DNA from: Chitinophagales bacterium | Lineage (GTDB): Bacteria; Bacteroidota; Bacteroidia; Chitinophagales; UBA10324 | Assembly: GCA_025057275.1 (NCBI GenBank) | Contig: JANWXQ010000028.1 | Location: 1 to 64,000, forward strand | Length of the DNA stretch: 64,000 nt | Reading direction: 5' to 3' | Part shown: one piece after another, positions 39,794 to 49,243 of the stretch | Numbering within the stretch: the first letter of the stretch is position 1 | Layout of the letters: the number at the start of each line of letters is the position of its first letter | Notes under the pieces: generated by a model | The model's database searches: none | Told to the model about the DNA's origin: nothing | What the model saw: only the letters and a program-made list of their open reading frames with translations | Translations under genes and position numbers: made by a program

Positions 39794-40783
39794 TTAAAAC
39801 CGGGTGTTGTAAATGGTTTTGCCGGGCAGCGGTGGGCGCAGCAGTTGCAGGCGGTAACTCAGGAACAGCTCATGCGATCCCTGAGATACCGTGCGCACCG
39901 CTGACCGGGGATAATCGTAGGAGTATCCCATACGCAGACGCGGGTTGAGCTGCAGGCCTAACCAGGCCATGAACGCATCAGCCGTGGTGCTGTTGTAGCC
40001 GCGAAGGCCGGCGCCGGCCCAGAACTGGTTGCGATAGATCAGCGAAGCTCCGGCTTCTGCCTGAAGAGCAGTCTTGCTGTAAAGCACCTGGGCAACGGGT
40101 TCCAACATCATCTGCCTGCTCAGCGGAACAGTAACGCCAAACTGACCGACATATTGCCTGGTGTTTCGATACAAAGCCGTCTGACTGCTGCCCTCAAGCG
40201 CCAGTTGACTTTGCAACAAATGAGCAGCACTCAATCCTACCACCCAACGCGGATGCACCAGGCACATTCCGGCAGTCAGGTCAGCTGCCAGATCACCAGC
40301 GCCTGCTGAGGGCAACACCGGATCGTTGTGGTCGATGCCGCCGAGGTAGTTGCCTTCCGGAGCGCGTAGCTTATTGCCTTGCAGTCCTGCCTGCACAAGC
40401 TCTGCAGACAGTCCGGCGGCCACCACAGTGGCACCCAGGCGCCTTTGATAACTGTAACTCAAAGAAGCCGCTGTCAGCCTGAGGGCACCACTGAGTTCGT
40501 TGTGCAGCAGAATACCTGCACCTCCATTCAACAGGGTAAGTGGAGCATGAGCCGACAGGTACTGGCTGAGCGGGTGGCCCGGCATGCCTACCCATTGGGC
40601 CCGGGCATGGGCTGTGAGATGCAAATACGCACCGATGCCACCAAAAGCAGGATTGGCAGCATATCGATGATGGGCCAGTTGGGTGAGCGGAGGCAACTGC
40701 TGCGCCGTGGCTAAGACCACTGCCACTTGGGCAACACCGAGTAAAATGAGCCAACGTGAAGCAAACCCCTGAAGGGCAGGCAT
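39794..40783 (-). CDS. PorP/SprF family T9SS membrane protein
   Basis: HHRYAANPAFGG, AHARAQWVGMPGHP, GYSYDYPRSAVRTVSQGSHELFLSYRL. Confidence 0.88.
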   Translation of the reverse strand: MPALQGFASRWLILLGVAQVAVVLATAQQLPPLTQLAHHRYAANPAFGGIGAYLHLTAHARAQWVGMPGHPLSQYLSAHAPLTLLNGGAGILLHNELSGALRLTAASLSYSYQRRLGATVVAAGLSAELVQAGLQGNKLRAPEGNYLGGIDHNDPVLPSAGAGDLAADLTAGMCLVHPRWVVGLSAAHLLQSQLALEGSSQTALYRNTRQYVGQFGVTVPLSRQMMLEPVAQVLYSKTALQAEAGASLIYRNQFWAGAGLRGYNSTTADAFMAWLGLQLNPRLRMGYSYDYPRSAVRTVSQGSHELFLSYRLQLLRPPLPGKTIYNTRF

Positions 40784-40839
40784 GATGTGTAAAAGAACAT
40801 CATCGGCCCGACAAAGGCAAATGCCAGAGGAGAAAGAGC

Positions 40840-41673
40840 TTAATGAACCTGAGTCAGAAAATGATCCAGAGCCATAGCCATGGAGGGCAGTTCCGGCGTC
40901 GGAGCCATTACGGCTACTTCCAGACCGGCATTCTGAGCAGCCTGAACGGTGGGCGCTCCGTAGGCTCCGATCAGCAGATTGCGCTGTTTGAACCCGGGCA
41001 CCTTTTGCTGCAACACTTCCACCCCTATGGGAGCAAAAAACACCAGCATCTGATGACGTCGCAGTTCCTGCTCTTTGATTTCGGCCGGTACGGTACGAAA
41101 CAGCACGACTTCAGAAAACTCGTATTGCTTGGAGCGGAAATGCCTGGCGATATCGGGCCGGTGATGATCGGCGCAGGTGATCAGGTAACGATCGTTATCG
41201 TGATGCTTGTCGATCTGATGCAGCAGGGTTTCCAACTTACCGTCGCCGTAAAACACTTTTCGTTTCCGATACAAAATGTATTTCTGAAGATATAATGCAA
41301 TGGCTTCGGTCATGCAATAGTAACGGCATTCAGCCGACAGCTTCAGCCGCATATCGTCGCAGATCTTAAAGTATTGATCTACCAGGCTGCGACTGGTGAA
41401 GATCACGGCCGTATGCTGTTCGGGATAAATCCGTTGACGGCGCACGTCGCGGCAGGTGAGCGGCTCCAGGTGAATAAACGGTTTGAATTCAATATGGATA
41501 TTGTGCTTTCTGGCCAGTTCCGTGTACGGGTTTCGGTCGGTTTCGGGACGCACCTGAGTCAGCAGAATGGACGTAACCTGAATCCGGCTATGGCCCTGTC
41601 TGCCATTCACCGCTTTCTTTCCGGTGGTGGCGTTGCGCTTTTTGCCGGTTATGGGTTCAGACGGTTCTTTCAT
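40840..41673 (-). CDS. hemD: Uroporphyrinogen-III synthase-like protein
   Basis: VTSILLTQVRPETDRNPYTELARKHNI, AVIFTSRSLVDQYF; follows a basic N-terminal extension. Confidence 0.75.
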   Translation of the reverse strand: MKEPSEPITGKKRNATTGKKAVNGRQGHSRIQVTSILLTQVRPETDRNPYTELARKHNIHIEFKPFIHLEPLTCRDVRRQRIYPEQHTAVIFTSRSLVDQYFKICDDMRLKLSAECRYYCMTEAIALYLQKYILYRKRKVFYGDGKLETLLHQIDKHHDNDRYLITCADHHRPDIARHFRSKQYEFSEVVLFRTVPAEIKEQELRRHQMLVFFAPIGVEVLQQKVPGFKQRNLLIGAYGAPTVQAAQNAGLEVAVMAPTPELPSMAMALDHFLTQVH

Positions 41674-41680
41674 ACGGTTT

Positions 41681-42535
41681 TTATCGGTCAACGCTAAGTC
41701 CTGCCGCATTGAGGAAAATCCGCACTAACACCAGCAATGGGGCGATTTCCAGAGCGCAAAGGTACAGTAAAAAAAGAAGCGGCCGCTGCAACAGCAACGG
41801 GGAACCCACCGACAATCCCTTGGCCATCCGCACCACGAACAAGACGATGAGCACGCCATACGACACGTAATAAGCGACGTGCTGAACCGGTTCAGTGGCA
41901 AATGCCATCACAATGATCAGGGGAAACAACAACAGACCGGCCACCCGAAGCAATTGAAATTCATAGTATAGAAAAAAACGTAAGGGCCGCGCATCCGGAA
42001 GGGCCACTGCTGCCAGTTGAATGAAAAAATATCGTGCCGCCAGCAAAGCTGTAATTGCGGCCAAGCCCATCAACACCACCTGCCATAAAGCATCCGGCGG
42101 AATGCGATACAGCCTGCCAGCCAGAAGGGCGATGTACAACGAGGCGACGATTACAGCAAAGCCATTGAGCAAAACCCATCCAAACGGTATGCCCACACTG
42201 AGCTCACGAAGCAACTGCTGGTTATAGCCCCAACGGCGCCAAACCCAGGCAAGCTCATTGAGTTCGTTTGGGTAGGCCATTCGGATAAAAGCCAGCAGGC
42301 CGGCCAGAGCGAGCAACGTCCAGAACAAGGCGTCCTGAGCATGTCGGCTTGCAGGAATACCTTTTGCCCGGCTGTGGACCACTAGCGTGGGCCATGTGCC
42401 CTGCATGGCTTCTGCAAAAGCTGTGTTGGCTTCATGCGAAAAGGGAAAACGAGCAGACAAGCTTTCGGCTACCAGCGGCATGCCGAAAAACAAAACATGA
42501 AGAAAAAACAACAACCGAACAGCAGACCGGGTCAC
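41681..42535 (-). CDS. DUF4271-like multi-TM protein
   Basis: 284 aa, several TMs, AFIRMAYPNELNEL; next to hemD-like gene. Confidence 0.7.
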   Translation of the reverse strand: MTRSAVRLLFFLHVLFFGMPLVAESLSARFPFSHEANTAFAEAMQGTWPTLVVHSRAKGIPASRHAQDALFWTLLALAGLLAFIRMAYPNELNELAWVWRRWGYNQQLLRELSVGIPFGWVLLNGFAVIVASLYIALLAGRLYRIPPDALWQVVLMGLAAITALLAARYFFIQLAAVALPDARPLRFFLYYEFQLLRVAGLLLFPLIIVMAFATEPVQHVAYYVSYGVLIVLFVVRMAKGLSVGSPLLLQRPLLFLLYLCALEIAPLLVLVRIFLNAAGLSVDR

Positions 42536-42540
42536 TCCGC

Positions 42541-44355
42541 TTAAAAGTAGTTGATGTATCCAAAATGAATTTTTGCGAAACGAAACTGAATGGGATTATC
42601 CAATTGACGACCCAGGGCATAACTGACGGCAAAAACGCCTCCCTTGGTGTCAAAGCTCATTCCGGCACCCAATCCCAGAGGCCAGTCGCGCAGCACAGGT
42701 TGCATCAACTGGTTTTCTATCCATGCGCCGTCCACAAATGCATAGAGATAGGAACGGCCGGCCAGCAGCAGGCGATACTCAGCCGACAGCAAATGATACT
42801 GCGAAGCATACACCGACTGCTCGTCAAACCCACGAAGCAACTGAAAACCCCCGATGCGATACAGGTCGCTGAGCAAATAGTACGGTGTATACAGTAACGC
42901 ACCGGCATAAAGCAGGCGCAAAGCCTGCCGGTTGAAAACCGGCAGGATGAGCTCCACGTTACCCTGGGCAGCCAAACGAAACTGGCGGTCCGGAAGGGAA
43001 TCGTACAAAGAAGCAAAAAGAAAGTCGGGCTGTTCGGGATCCGTCAGTTGGGTGATGGCCGGATTGGGCACAATCTTACGATTTCCTGCTTCTCCCGAAA
43101 GCTGCACGCTCCAGCCCCAACGGCCGGCATCGCCGCTGCTTTGGCGGTGATGCCATTCGCCTCCTAACAGGTTTTCGCGGCTGTCCAGATGCGTGGGCAA
43201 CTGCTTGCTGCGTACTACCTGAAGGCTGTCAAAGGAAACCATATTTACCACATAGCGACCGGCAAAAAACCGCATGTAGCGATTAGCCGCCATCAAATAC
43301 CGGATTCCTCCCTTGTAACGAACATCCACATACAGGGAATCGTTGCGCAACAACTGAAACGAACCTTCCACGGCAAAGGGCAGCCGGAACGGGTAGGGAT
43401 AATCGGCGCCAAGAAACACCTGGGCCGAGCGGGCATTGAGGCGGCTGAACGTAAAGCGAAGCTGTTCACCTCTTCCAAAAGCATTTTTCAGATCCAGATC
43501 GCCCTCACCGGTCAGCAGCAATTTGCCTGCAGGCTGGGCATTAGGCAGCAGGCCTAAAATGAAATGAAGGCGGGAGGCATTGCGGCGTTGAAGCGGCAAC
43601 GATAGGGTGGCCCGGTCGTTGGCAAAAGTTACCTGAGGTGAACCGGTTAGAGCGACAAAAGGCAACTGCTGCAGACGGGGAGCCGCCTGCCGAAGAAGCG
43701 ATTCATCGTAGGGCGCTGGCAGGTGCAGCCCCAGGTATCCCTGCAGAAAAGCGGTTGACAAACGGGCATCGCCCCGCACCTGAATGCTGTCAATGAGCAC
43801 TTGTTGATGGAGCTTCAGCGAAAGAGCAGCCTGCAGGCGGTTGCTATCCGCCTTCAGGCTGTCCAGGCGTAGCACGGCAAACGGATAACCGTTGTTCTCG
43901 CAGTAGGTGATCAGCTGGTTCAGCAACTGCTGCAGGCGGGCGGCAGACACCGGTTGTCCGCGAAAATCCTGATCGCGGAATCCGGAGCGGCGCAGCATGA
44001 GGGGGTCCACGTTGCCACGTCGCAGTGCAACCCATTCCCAACGATTACCCAGATGCATGTCAATAACCAACTTTGTCGTGTCGCGATGCCGGACTTCATA
44101 GGATGCCTCAAGATAGCCGGCATCATACAGCCGGTTCAACAGCCGTTGCACTTCTTTGTGCCGGCTGAGCGTGTCGTTGAATTCCCTTTTATAGGAAAAC
44201 TGTCTGACCAGCAACAGGCTATCTTTAGGTGGTGCAGAAACATGCAGCCGCTGAATGGTCTGGGCCTGCGCAGCCGGAACCTTCACCAACCAACCGGCGA
44301 CCAACAGTACAGGCAGTAGCAGATTTCGTCGGCTAACCGCAAGGCCAAAGGTCAT
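42541..44355 (-). CDS. BamA/TamA family outer membrane protein
   Basis: POTRA-like N-terminus; C-terminal barrel QFLR-type HRIGGFQLLRGFDEQSVYASQYHLLSAEYRLL; terminal FRFAKIHFGYINYF. Confidence 0.85.
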   Translation of the reverse strand: MTFGLAVSRRNLLLPVLLVAGWLVKVPAAQAQTIQRLHVSAPPKDSLLLVRQFSYKREFNDTLSRHKEVQRLLNRLYDAGYLEASYEVRHRDTTKLVIDMHLGNRWEWVALRRGNVDPLMLRRSGFRDQDFRGQPVSAARLQQLLNQLITYCENNGYPFAVLRLDSLKADSNRLQAALSLKLHQQVLIDSIQVRGDARLSTAFLQGYLGLHLPAPYDESLLRQAAPRLQQLPFVALTGSPQVTFANDRATLSLPLQRRNASRLHFILGLLPNAQPAGKLLLTGEGDLDLKNAFGRGEQLRFTFSRLNARSAQVFLGADYPYPFRLPFAVEGSFQLLRNDSLYVDVRYKGGIRYLMAANRYMRFFAGRYVVNMVSFDSLQVVRSKQLPTHLDSRENLLGGEWHHRQSSGDAGRWGWSVQLSGEAGNRKIVPNPAITQLTDPEQPDFLFASLYDSLPDRQFRLAAQGNVELILPVFNRQALRLLYAGALLYTPYYLLSDLYRIGGFQLLRGFDEQSVYASQYHLLSAEYRLLLAGRSYLYAFVDGAWIENQLMQPVLRDWPLGLGAGMSFDTKGGVFAVSYALGRQLDNPIQFRFAKIHFGYINYF

Positions 44356-44381
44356 ATGCAACAAAATTCCTCATATTTCTG

Positions 44382-45515
44382 ATGGCAGGCATTTACGTAC
44401 ACATTCCCTTTTGCCGTCAGGCCTGCTCGTATTGCAACTTTTATTTCACCACTTCGCAGCGGATGCGCAATGAACTGGTGGATGCCCTAGTTCAGGAGGC
44501 TGCTCTGCAGCAGTCGTATCTGGAACCCGGCGAGGTGGAAACAGTGTATTTGGGCGGTGGCACTCCATCATTGCTCACCGGCGAGACTTTGCAGCGGTTG
44601 TTTGATGCTTTATTCCGTCATTTCCCCATCCGTGAGAATGCAGAAATTACCCTGGAAGCAAATCCCGATGACCTGACAGAAGAAAAAATCCGCGAACTGC
44701 GCACCCTGCCGGTGAACCGGCTCAGTATCGGCATCCAGTCGTTTGATGATTCTACATTGAAAGAGCTTAACCGCAGCCACACGGCCGAGCAGGCGGTAGC
44801 TGCGGTGAAACGTGTCCAGGATGCCGGATTTCAGAACATCAACGTGGACTTGCTTTACGGCCTTCCCGAACTGTCCATACCCAAATGGCGGGAAACTTTG
44901 CAGCGGGCGTTGGAACTTCAGGTAACACATCTGAGTTGCTATGCCCTGACGGTGGAACCGCGCACCGCTCTGGCGTACCGGCAGGCTGCGGGACGCTGGA
45001 AACCGGCCGATGACGAACTGGCAGCCCGGCATCTGGAATACCTGATGAAGGCCATGCGTCAGGCCGGATGGTTGCATTATGAAATTTCTAATTTTTCCTG
45101 TTCCCCGCAATACATCAGCCGGCACAACAGCTCCTATTGGCTGGGAACACCCTACCTGGGCCTGGGTCCTTCTGCTCATTCATACAACGGACATTCGCGC
45201 CAATGGAACGTTTCAGACGTGCGCCGTTATGTGCAAGCCATCGCTGCAGGACGCATTCCCTGCGAAAAAGAAATCCTACATCCGCATCAACGCATCAGCG
45301 AACAACTGCTGACCCGTCTGCGCACTGTATGGGGCTTCTCTTTGCAGGATGTGCCAGAGGATGAGCGAAAAAAAATGGAAATGCGCTTCGTGCCCTGGGT
45401 TCAAGGGGGCTGGCTGATTAAGGATCAGGATGTGCTGTATCTGACCGACAGAGGAAAACTCATTGCCGACCGAATTATTCTGGACCTGATGCCTGATGTG
45501 CCTGATGATTTCTGA
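44382..45515 (+). CDS. hemW: Radical SAM heme chaperone HemW
   Basis: AGIYVHIPFCRQACSYCNFYF, VYLGGGTPSLL, LEANPDDLT, INVDLLYGLP. Confidence 0.95.
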   Translation: MAGIYVHIPFCRQACSYCNFYFTTSQRMRNELVDALVQEAALQQSYLEPGEVETVYLGGGTPSLLTGETLQRLFDALFRHFPIRENAEITLEANPDDLTEEKIRELRTLPVNRLSIGIQSFDDSTLKELNRSHTAEQAVAAVKRVQDAGFQNINVDLLYGLPELSIPKWRETLQRALELQVTHLSCYALTVEPRTALAYRQAAGRWKPADDELAARHLEYLMKAMRQAGWLHYEISNFSCSPQYISRHNSSYWLGTPYLGLGPSAHSYNGHSRQWNVSDVRRYVQAIAAGRIPCEKEILHPHQRISEQLLTRLRTVWGFSLQDVPEDERKKMEMRFVPWVQGGWLIKDQDVLYLTDRGKLIADRIILDLMPDVPDDF

Positions 45516-45534
45516 TCCGTTCTGCTATCCCAGG

Positions 45535-47679
45535 CTAATGCGCAACGACCACGCGGCGATTGATGGTGCGATCGGACAGGATGGCCTGCACCACATAAAC
45601 GCCCGAAGGCAACAAATCGCCATGAGGTCCCACGGCTTGCCAGTCAAACTCATGCGTCCCAGCCTCCAATGTGCCATCAAACAAAGTTGCTGCCGGCATT
45701 CCGTTAGGCTGAAATACTGAAACGCGTACCCGCTCGGTTTGCCTGATGTTTAGACTTATTGTTCCCCTTGAGTGGAGGGGAGAGGGATAAACCTGAAGGG
45801 TCGGTTCAGCCATTGGGTTCCCCGCTTGAACATTTTGTGCTTTGACACACGGGCCAACAGTCTGCGTGCTGATGTTGACAACCAGGGTGTTTCCGGTTTT
45901 CAGGAATTTGACATTGGGAATGGTGACCGGACCGCCGGTATAAACCAGACTGCCGGAACCAATGATGGCATTGTTGTTATCGAAGTTGGTCCAGACCAGG
46001 GTTTGGCCAACGAGCGGCTTAAACTGCTGCGTGCGACGAAGCACCACATCGGCACGGCAGGAATCAAACTGGCGGGCGTCAGCCACACCGCCTACATAAA
46101 GGGTGCGCAAATAGCAGTAAATGCTATACGTGCAGGCGTTATCCACGATACTGGTGTAGTCCCAATCCATATACGCATTGTAAGCGCCGTAAGGATCTCC
46201 GTCGGAAGCATTGCCATTCCCCGGATTGTGGTTGCTGGTGCTGTAGCGGAAAGCCGGATACGACCTGTTGTTGGCAAAGCGCAAAAAGTCGGGAAACGTT
46301 TCGGCGTCAGTGAAATCCGCCTTTTTTCCATTGTGTTTGCGCCGATCCCAGTACCACAAACCGCCGTGAGGATAGCGGTTCAGCGTGTCGTACCATTTGA
46401 TACTGCCCACCCAACCGATTTTGGTGTCATCGCGTCCATGAATGCCCTGTCCAAAAGGAATGTGGGCATTACGGTGCATGTTGTAGTAGGTACGGGAATC
46501 GGTAAAATCCCAAATAAGGATGGAATCGTTGGTGCCGGGATAGGTAACATCAGTGGGCAGGTCGCTGCTGGCCTTGCAAAACGTGTATTCCCTGCGGTCG
46601 CCGCTGACGGTTTTATAGAAAACCGGAGCAACGATCACGTAAAAAGCAGAGACCAAGTCAGGATTGTTCAAGGCAGTGATCATGGCGCCAAAACCGTTAT
46701 GCGACTTGCCCCGCATATAAACGCGATTACTGTCTACCCCCGGCTGGCGCCTGGCCCATAGCAGGATTTCGCGCAGGCGCTTCTGGGTGAAGGTATGCAC
46801 CACTCCGCTGGTCACTTTCGGATTGAGCGAATTCTGAACATACATATTGTAGCTGTTGTTATATCCGATCCAATAGGTATTGCTTCCATTAGGCATCCAG
46901 TCGTCGGGTTGCAGCATGTTGCAGTTGGTGCACAGGTCGTCGGGGATTTTTTTTATCGGGCTTTGGTCAGCGAAATTGACAAACAGGGGCTGACCTTCGG
47001 TATTGCCTCGCTTCTGCAGCGTGAACATGTAGCCGTAGCTGCCCACGTTGTTGAACGCCGGCCACAGCGGAGTGCTGTAATTATCTCCCCATACGACGTA
47101 TTCATAACTGATGTCGCCATTGCTCTGGTTGGTAATGGTTTGCAGCACGGGTTGCGGTTTGGCTACATATTCCTGAACTCCGTTAATCAACGAGTTGACT
47201 CCGGGCAAAATGGTTTTGTCTTCGATGCCGGTATTCAGATCGGTAACCGTGATGGCATAATAAAAGATGCCATCGGATGTGGTGGTAGCTACGTAAAGTC
47301 CCCGGTCAGAAGCCAGCGCGGCCTGTCCTTCCGTAATAACAAGGAAAAAATCTTTATTCTTTAAAGTGCTTTTGCGAACATTTTTTCCTGAATGATCCCG
47401 GACAAAACCACGATAGGTGCTGCTGGTGAGCTGCGCGGAACTGGTGATCGGATCTGTTGAACGATATAGGTTGTACTGCAGGTTGACAGCAGCGGGATTT
47501 TTCCATGTAAGAAAAACCTGACCAAAACGATAAAAGGCTGACAGCTCGCTTACTGTGTAAGCCGCAAGCCAAAACGGCTTCCACACCAGGAAAACAGCAG
47601 AAACGCAGAAAGCAAAAAAACCAGATTTACATCGGCGGAGCAGCAGTATGCGGGGCAGGAACAGTGAGAGGGTCGGCAT
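45535..47679 (-). CDS. T9SS-exported alpha/beta hydrolase-like protein
   Basis: Signal segment; hydrolase-like SNRVYMRGKSHNGFGAMITALNNPDLVSAFY; C-terminal sorting domain LQVYPSPLHSRGTISLNI...GVYVVQAILSDRTINRRVVVAH. Confidence 0.7.
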   Translation of the reverse strand: MPTLSLFLPRILLLRRCKSGFFAFCVSAVFLVWKPFWLAAYTVSELSAFYRFGQVFLTWKNPAAVNLQYNLYRSTDPITSSAQLTSSTYRGFVRDHSGKNVRKSTLKNKDFFLVITEGQAALASDRGLYVATTTSDGIFYYAITVTDLNTGIEDKTILPGVNSLINGVQEYVAKPQPVLQTITNQSNGDISYEYVVWGDNYSTPLWPAFNNVGSYGYMFTLQKRGNTEGQPLFVNFADQSPIKKIPDDLCTNCNMLQPDDWMPNGSNTYWIGYNNSYNMYVQNSLNPKVTSGVVHTFTQKRLREILLWARRQPGVDSNRVYMRGKSHNGFGAMITALNNPDLVSAFYVIVAPVFYKTVSGDRREYTFCKASSDLPTDVTYPGTNDSILIWDFTDSRTYYNMHRNAHIPFGQGIHGRDDTKIGWVGSIKWYDTLNRYPHGGLWYWDRRKHNGKKADFTDAETFPDFLRFANNRSYPAFRYSTSNHNPGNGNASDGDPYGAYNAYMDWDYTSIVDNACTYSIYCYLRTLYVGGVADARQFDSCRADVVLRRTQQFKPLVGQTLVWTNFDNNNAIIGSGSLVYTGGPVTIPNVKFLKTGNTLVVNISTQTVGPCVKAQNVQAGNPMAEPTLQVYPSPLHSRGTISLNIRQTERVRVSVFQPNGMPAATLFDGTLEAGTHEFDWQAVGPHGDLLPSGVYVVQAILSDRTINRRVVVAH

Positions 47680-48002
47680 GGGCTAAAATGGGGGTTGGAG
47701 GGAAAAGGAAACAAAGCTGAGGCAACATGGCGGATGTTTTCATCTGAATCAACCCGCTCTGTTTTGGGCGAGGCCATGTAAGGTAAAAAAATCCCTTTGG
47801 AAAGACGAGTGGAAAGCGACATGCTGTTTCTATCCAAGCAAAACAGCACGAGCAGATGAGCGCCGCTGTCCAGCAACCAATGGCCTGGAAGCTCAAGTAA
47901 AAAACAGAGAAAAGGTTGAAAGCCAAAAGGTTCATGGAATAATTGTCCGGGCTTTTACGAAAAAGGAGGCGCGGGGTTGCAATTTACGCGCCGCAGCCCG
48001 GC

Positions 48003-48668
48003 TTAAACTGTAGGAGCTTTGGCTTCTTCACCAAAAAACGGGCGAAGCAGTTTAATCTCGTTGCGATACAAAATCAACTGATGCATGTTTTCAAACTGTT
48101 TCAATATCCGGGAAATCACCACGCGTGTGGTGCCCAGATCGGAGGCAATCTGCTGATGCGAAACTTTAATTACGCTGCTATGGGCATGCCGGCTTTTGTC
48201 CAGCAGGTAGTTTTTCACCCGCTGATCCAGATGACCGAAAGCGATGAGATCAATGGATTGCAGTAATTCGTTAAACCGTTGCATAAATCCGTCAAAGATG
48301 TACGACCGCCAGGAGGGATAGGTACATATCCATTCATCCAACTTGGCATGAGGGATGGTGATGAGCTGGCCGTCTTCTTCAGCAATCGCTTTTACTTCGC
48401 TTTTGCGGGCATGCATGCAGCAGCTGTAGGCCATGCTGCAGCTGTCCGTAGCCGACAGATAATAAAGCAGAATTTCTTTTCCTGATTTATCCAGCCTGTA
48501 CACCTTAACTGTTCCGCTGAGAATTATAGGCATAGCGCGGATGTACTTGCCGTAATCCATAATCACTTCGCCCTCGCGGAACTCCCGTATTTCGCCGCAC
48601 TCCAGCAAATCCCGAAGCAGCGGTTCTTCAAATATCCCTTTAAACCTGGCAGTAACTAATTCCTGCAT
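48003..48668 (-). CDS. Crp/Fnr family transcriptional regulator
   Basis: cNMP-binding-like domain (GKYIRAMPIILSGTVKVYRLDKSGKEILLYYL) and HTH SHQQIASDLGTTRVVISRILKQFE. Confidence 0.93.
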   Translation of the reverse strand: MQELVTARFKGIFEEPLLRDLLECGEIREFREGEVIMDYGKYIRAMPIILSGTVKVYRLDKSGKEILLYYLSATDSCSMAYSCCMHARKSEVKAIAEEDGQLITIPHAKLDEWICTYPSWRSYIFDGFMQRFNELLQSIDLIAFGHLDQRVKNYLLDKSRHAHSSVIKVSHQQIASDLGTTRVVISRILKQFENMHQLILYRNEIKLLRPFFGEEAKAPTV

Positions 48669-48812
48669 TATCGGTGAGCTCGCTCAAATATACCGTTTGC
48701 AAAATATCATATTTACTGCCCTGCTTGGGCATCCGCAGAAAAAGTGTTTTCAGAGTTTAACAAATTGTTGCTCCAGCCAGCCGCTCGCTGCAGGGCAGCA
48801 TTAGCCCAAGAC

Positions 48813-49229
48813 TCAGAAACCTGATTTGATGTAGCTCCACCCTTCGTCCTGACGTTTGGCAATATGCAGAATGGCCGAAGGCACAAAGCCCACATCGCTC
48901 AGTATTTGCTCTTTGGAAACCTTGCGCTCTTTCATGGAAAATTCGCAGGCGCTGAATTGTACACCCCGGGCATGAAATTGCTTGATGCGATCGGCAACGA
49001 CGGAATGCTGCTGATGCACCATATCTAAGCCAGGTCCGTGACAAACCACCTCAATGCGTACATCAGGCTGAAGGCTGGTAATGTTTCCCAACTGCCGCAT
49101 CAGCGCTTTATGCGCCAGCGTGTCGCCGGTCATCATCTGAAATACGATACGCGGAGGTTGTTGCGCGGTTTGTGCCACGGCAAAACCAGCCGCCAGAAGC
49201 AGAAGTAAAACACTAAACGTTCGTTTCAT
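48813..49229 (-). CDS. Exported DsrE-family protein
   Basis: Signal peptide MKRTFSVLLLLLAAGFAVAQ; RIEVVCHGPGLDMV...RGVQFSACEFSMKERKV; true start ATG 49229. Confidence 0.8.
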   Translation of the reverse strand: MKRTFSVLLLLLAAGFAVAQTAQQPPRIVFQMMTGDTLAHKALMRQLGNITSLQPDVRIEVVCHGPGLDMVHQQHSVVADRIKQFHARGVQFSACEFSMKERKVSKEQILSDVGFVPSAILHIAKRQDEGWSYIKSGF

Positions 49230-49243
49230 GACAAGGAATTTTT

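Noticed and set aside
47680-48002. Possible small gene in the gap between the T9SS hydrolase and the Crp/Fnr gene
   Set aside because: ORFs there are Cys/Phe-rich without signal, motif or promoter support.
48718-48730. GCCC-TGCTT-GGGC hairpin as terminator of the sulfur operon
   Set aside because: Stem of only 4 bp and no T-tract on the minus strand.
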